The notes beneath the pieces were generated by a model, which did no database searches, was not told the origin of the DNA, and saw only the letters and a program-made list of their open reading frames with translations. Position numbers and translations under genes: made by a program. A stretch of 8,674 nucleotides of DNA from Clostridiales bacterium UBA6386 (lineage in GTDB: Bacteria > Bacillota > Clostridia > Oscillospirales > Oscillospiraceae), in NCBI GenBank assembly GCA_002437585.1, contig DJQM01000003.1, positions 5,869 to 14,542 on the forward strand. Reading direction: 5' to 3'. Shown piece after piece: positions 5,806 through 8,674 of the stretch. The number at the start of each line of letters is the position of its first letter. Positions within the stretch are counted from its first letter, which is position 1.

Positions 5806-7164
5806 ATGAACATTATCATCGCGGGTAACGGCAAGGTCGGCTCCACGCTGACAAAACTGCTGTCCACAGAGGGACATGACGTGACCCTGATTGACAAGAA
5901 TACTCATGTTCTCGAAGAGTCCCTGGAGCAGTATGACGTGATGACGATTTCCGGCAACTGTGTGTCCATGCACATTCTGCTTCAGGCGGGCGTGAGAGAG
6001 ACGGATCTGCTGATTGCCGCCACGGATGCGGACGAGACCAATCTGCTGTGCTGCACCACCGCCCACTATCTGAATCCCAACCTGCACACCATTGCCAGAA
6101 TCCGGGATCCGGAATATTCCGAGCAGATCTACACCATGAAGGACGTGTTCGGCCTGTCCATGACCATCAATCCGGAGAGGCAGGCTGCCCAGGAGATCGC
6201 GTATCTTTTGCAGTACCCGGGCTTTCTGAAGCGGGATACCTTCGCCAAGGGACGGATGGAGATCGTGGAGCTGCGTATTGACAAGACCAGCAAGCTGTGC
6301 AACATGGCTCTGAGCGACCTGAACAGCATCGTCAACTGCCGGGTGCTGGTCTGCGCGGTGCTGCGCAGCGGCACTGCCATCGCCCCCAAGGGCAATTTTG
6401 TCCTTCGGGAGGGCGACCGGATTTTCGTCACCGCCTCGCCTCATAACCTGACAAACATGCTCAGAAGCCTGGGCATCATCACCCGGCGGGTGCGCAACGT
6501 GATGCTCTGCGGCGGCGGTCGGGTGAGCTACTATCTGGCGGATATCCTGAACCGCCACGGAATTTCCGTTAAGCTCATGGAAAAGAGCGAAGCCAGGTGC
6601 CGGGAGCTGTCCGCCCTGCTGCCGGAGGTCATGGTGATCCAGGGCGACGGTACGGATCATGCGGTGCTGGACAGCGAGGGGCTGACCAAAACCGATGCCC
6701 TCGTCAGTCTGACGGGCATTGACGAGCTGAATATGATCATGTCCCTGTACGGCCAGAGCCAGGGCGTTCCCCAGGTGATCACCAAGCTGGGTCGGATGGA
6801 AAATCACACCATTATTGACGCACTGGCCCTGGGCAGCGTGGTCTGCCCCAAGGAGCTGTGCTGCAACAACATTGTCCGGTATGTCCGGGCTATGCAGAAC
6901 CAGACCGGCGCGGCGGTGTCCGTTCACCGGATCGCCCACGGCCAGGTGGAGGCGGTGGAATTCCTGGTGGACGACACCACCCTTCACTGCAACACGCCCT
7001 TGAAAGATATTCGCCTGAAGGACAACGTGCTGGTAGTGAGTATTACCCACGGCTCCAGAACGGAAATTCCCGGCGGCGATGCCTCCTTCGATGTGGGGGA
7101 CACCATCGTGGTTGTGACCAGCGGCCAGGGTACTCTGCGCCAGCTCAACGACATTTTTGCCTGA
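5806..7164 (+). CDS. trkA: Trk potassium uptake system peripheral protein TrkA (NAD-binding)
   Basis: A 452-aa cytosolic protein that gates the TrkH channel in response to bound nucleotide. It has the classic duplicated RCK layout of full-length TrkA (about 458 aa in E. coli). N-terminal Rossmann domain: GNGKVG at 7-12 (GxGxxG), with the acidic residue ending strand 2 at D30 (TLIDKN). A first TrkA_C domain covers about 140-220. The second Rossmann domain starts at about 230 (VMLCGGGRVSYYLA), followed by MEKSEARC with E259, GDGTD at 280-284, and a second TrkA_C domain at about 370-452. The second loop reads GGGRVS, with Ser for the last Gly of GxGxxG, so nucleotide binding in that half may differ. 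The open frame could extend upstream to 5692, but that would cross the promoter and the prs terminator, so the ATG at 5806 with its GGAGG site is used. trkH follows after 18 bp, clearly co-transcribed. Confidence 0.95.
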   Translation: MNIIIAGNGKVGSTLTKLLSTEGHDVTLIDKNTHVLEESLEQYDVMTISGNCVSMHILLQAGVRETDLLIAATDADETNLLCCTTAHYLNPNLHTIARIRDPEYSEQIYTMKDVFGLSMTINPERQAAQEIAYLLQYPGFLKRDTFAKGRMEIVELRIDKTSKLCNMALSDLNSIVNCRVLVCAVLRSGTAIAPKGNFVLREGDRIFVTASPHNLTNMLRSLGIITRRVRNVMLCGGGRVSYYLADILNRHGISVKLMEKSEARCRELSALLPEVMVIQGDGTDHAVLDSEGLTKTDALVSLTGIDELNMIMSLYGQSQGVPQVITKLGRMENHTIIDALALGSVVCPKELCCNNIVRYVRAMQNQTGAAVSVHRIAHGQVEAVEFLVDDTTLHCNTPLKDIRLKDNVLVVSITHGSRTEIPGGDASFDVGDTIVVVTSGQGTLRQLNDIFA

Positions 7165-7182
7165 GTTTCGATAAGGAGCACC

Positions 7183-8637
7183 ATGAATTATAAAATGATG
7201 GGGCGATTTATCGCCCAGATTCTGATGATCGCCGGGGTGTTCATGCTGCCAGCCCTGGCCATCAGCCTGTACTGCGGGGAGACGGCAGCGGTGTATGCCT
7301 TCCTCCTGACCCTGGGAGCCTTTGCTCTGGTCATTGGGCTTCTGACGCTTACCTGCCGGGGGGCTGCCAGTGCCTTCTACGCCAAGGAGGGTCTGGTGTG
7401 CGCGGGAGCCAGCTGGATCGTGCTGAGCCTGCTCAGCTGTCTGCCCTTCTATCTTTCCCGGGAAATTCCCTCCTACCTGGATGCTCTGTTTGAGATCGTT
7501 TCCGGATTCACCACCACCGGTGCTTCCGTGGTGCCGGAGGTGGAGAGACTTTCCAAGGGTATTCTCTATTGGCGCAGCTTCTCCCACTGGCTGGGGGGGA
7601 TGGGTGTGCTGGTATTTCTGCTTGCCTTTACCTCCGGCGGGGGAAAGGGACAGGGCTTTACCATGCACCTGCTTCGGGCGGAAAGCCCCGGCCCCAATGT
7701 GGGCAAGCTGGTGCCCAGAATGCGCAAGACCGCTGCCATTCTCTATGTGCTGTATATCTGCCTGACGGTTCTGAATGTCATTTTTCTGCTGATCGGGAAA
7801 ATGCCCCTGTTTGAGGCGGTTTGTACCGCCTTCGGTACTGCGGGCACCGGCGGCTTCGGAGTCAAAAACGACTCCATAGCCGGGTATTCTCCCTATCTGC
7901 AGAACGTGACCACCGTATTTATGGCTCTGTTCGGTATCAATTTCAGCTGCTATTATCTGCTGCTTGTCGGCAATTTCCGCAGTGTGTTCAAGGACGAGGA
8001 GCTGCGGATGTACCTGGGAATTCTGGTGGGGGCTACGCTGCTCATCGTCTGGAATCTCCGGGGCTTCTACCCGACCCTGGGCGAGGCCGTCCGACATGCC
8101 GCCTTCCAGGTTTCCTCGGTGATGACCACCACCGGCTACGCCACCACGGATTTTGCCCTGTGGCCGGCCTTCTCCCAGAGCATTCTGCTGCTGCTCATGG
8201 TTATCGGTGCCTGCGCCGGCTCCACCGGCGGCGGTTTGAAATGCGCCCGGGCACTGCTCCTGTTCAAGGGGCTGAAGCGGAACATCCACCAGGTGCTCCA
8301 CCATCGCCGGGTGCAGACCATCCGCATCAACGACCAGGTGGTGGGGGAGAAGGTGCTGGACAATGCCAACGCCTACCTGTCCGCCTATGTGATTATCCTG
8401 TTTCTGAGCTTTCTGGTCATTTCTCTGGACGGCTTCTCCATCGGAACCAATTTCAGCGCGGTGCTGGCCTGCTTCAATAACGTCGGCCCGGGTCTGGAGG
8501 CGGTAGGCCCCACCTGCAATTTCGGTATCTACAGCCCACTGTCCAAGCTGGTGCTGATTGCCGACATGCTGGCAGGCCGCCTGGAAATTTTCCCCATTCT
8601 GGTGCTGCTGTCCCACAGCACCTGGAAAAGAGCCTGA
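7183..8637 (+). CDS. trkH: Trk potassium uptake system membrane protein TrkH
   Basis: A 484-aa integral membrane protein, the K+ translocating subunit, usual length for TrkH. The fourfold M1-P-M2 plan is readable from its selectivity-filter segments, each with the conserved Gly: FTTTGAS at 109-115, TAGTGGFG at 219-226, TTTGYAT at 315-321 and NNVGPGL at 432-438. SHWLGGMG at 134-141 and the AGSTGGGLK loop at 345-353 are also typical. The conserved Arg near the last helix is present at R466 (AGRLEIFP). AAGGAG lies 4 bases before the ATG, and only 18 bp separate it from trkA, so the two are made together. TrkH dimers bind a TrkA ring on the cytoplasmic face. The gene is complete and ends 37 bases before the window edge. 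Confidence 0.96.
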   Translation: MNYKMMGRFIAQILMIAGVFMLPALAISLYCGETAAVYAFLLTLGAFALVIGLLTLTCRGAASAFYAKEGLVCAGASWIVLSLLSCLPFYLSREIPSYLDALFEIVSGFTTTGASVVPEVERLSKGILYWRSFSHWLGGMGVLVFLLAFTSGGGKGQGFTMHLLRAESPGPNVGKLVPRMRKTAAILYVLYICLTVLNVIFLLIGKMPLFEAVCTAFGTAGTGGFGVKNDSIAGYSPYLQNVTTVFMALFGINFSCYYLLLVGNFRSVFKDEELRMYLGILVGATLLIVWNLRGFYPTLGEAVRHAAFQVSSVMTTTGYATTDFALWPAFSQSILLLLMVIGACAGSTGGGLKCARALLLFKGLKRNIHQVLHHRRVQTIRINDQVVGEKVLDNANAYLSAYVIILFLSFLVISLDGFSIGTNFSAVLACFNNVGPGLEAVGPTCNFGIYSPLSKLVLIADMLAGRLEIFPILVLLSHSTWKRA

Positions 8638-8674
8638 CATTATATGAAAACTATGTCATTGCGAACCAGTGACC
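8638..8674 (+). repeat. possible start of a dispersed palindromic intergenic repeat, cut by the window edge
   Basis: After the trkH stop codon the sequence ATGTCATTGCGAACCAGTG appears at 8653-8671. It resembles, from memory, the left arm of palindromic intergenic repeats in GC-rich gut clostridia that begin TCATTGCGA and end with a matching GGCAATC arm. The right arm would lie beyond the window, so this cannot be confirmed here. No terminator for trkH is seen in the bases available. Confidence 0.25.

Noticed and set aside
4531..8640. A 1369-codon open frame on the minus strand, antisense to prs, trkA and trkH
   Set aside because: All three sense genes are in the same frame, and the antisense codons line up exactly with theirs. 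It stays open because these genes avoid TTA, CTA and TCA; the only such codon is TCA at prs codon 2, which ends the antisense frame. Its composition is rich in His, Gln and Gly, with no recognisable domain and no ribosome binding site.

Overview
The window looks like chromosomal DNA from a GC-rich gut-type Clostridia (Oscillospirales / Ruminococcaceae-like). This is inferred from strong GGAGG ribosome binding sites, SigA-type promoters with TATAAT boxes, GC-ending codons, and a long-form PRPP synthetase of the kind I associate with clostridia. Six complete protein genes are visible. No phage, IS element, CRISPR array, tRNA or rRNA was found. The window is mostly well-understood metabolism and transport. 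I do not see a clearly new system, but one transporter has an unresolved substrate and an informative partner gene.

Minus strand, read from 4190 down to 148: a four-gene unit of a SAM hydrolase (SAM hydroxide adenosyltransferase, DUF62), an ECF-transporter S component (UPF0397 type), a duplicated ECF ATPase (two ABC domains in one chain) and an EcfT/CbiQ-type T component. Together the last three form a complete dedicated ECF importer. A consensus promoter (TTGACA, 16 bp, TATAAT) lies directly upstream, with a leader of only about 20 nt. A perfect 11-bp hairpin followed by five U residues sits between the S and ATPase genes, and a strong hairpin closes the unit at 105-138.

A 337-bp divergent intergenic region (4191-4527) separates this unit from the plus strand. 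It contains the minus-strand promoter and an extended -10 promoter for prs.

Plus strand: prs (PRPP synthetase, 382 aa) with its own terminator, then a new promoter and the trkA-trkH pair. TrkA is the cytosolic NAD-binding regulatory subunit and TrkH the membrane K+ translocating subunit.

The SAM hydrolase releases adenosine and methionine inside the cell, and the co-transcribed ECF importer probably handles a related nucleoside or sulfur compound, or riboflavin as the family name suggests. Prs supplies PRPP for nucleotide synthesis and salvage, so a purine-salvage theme is possible but not shown. The Trk genes are functionally separate.
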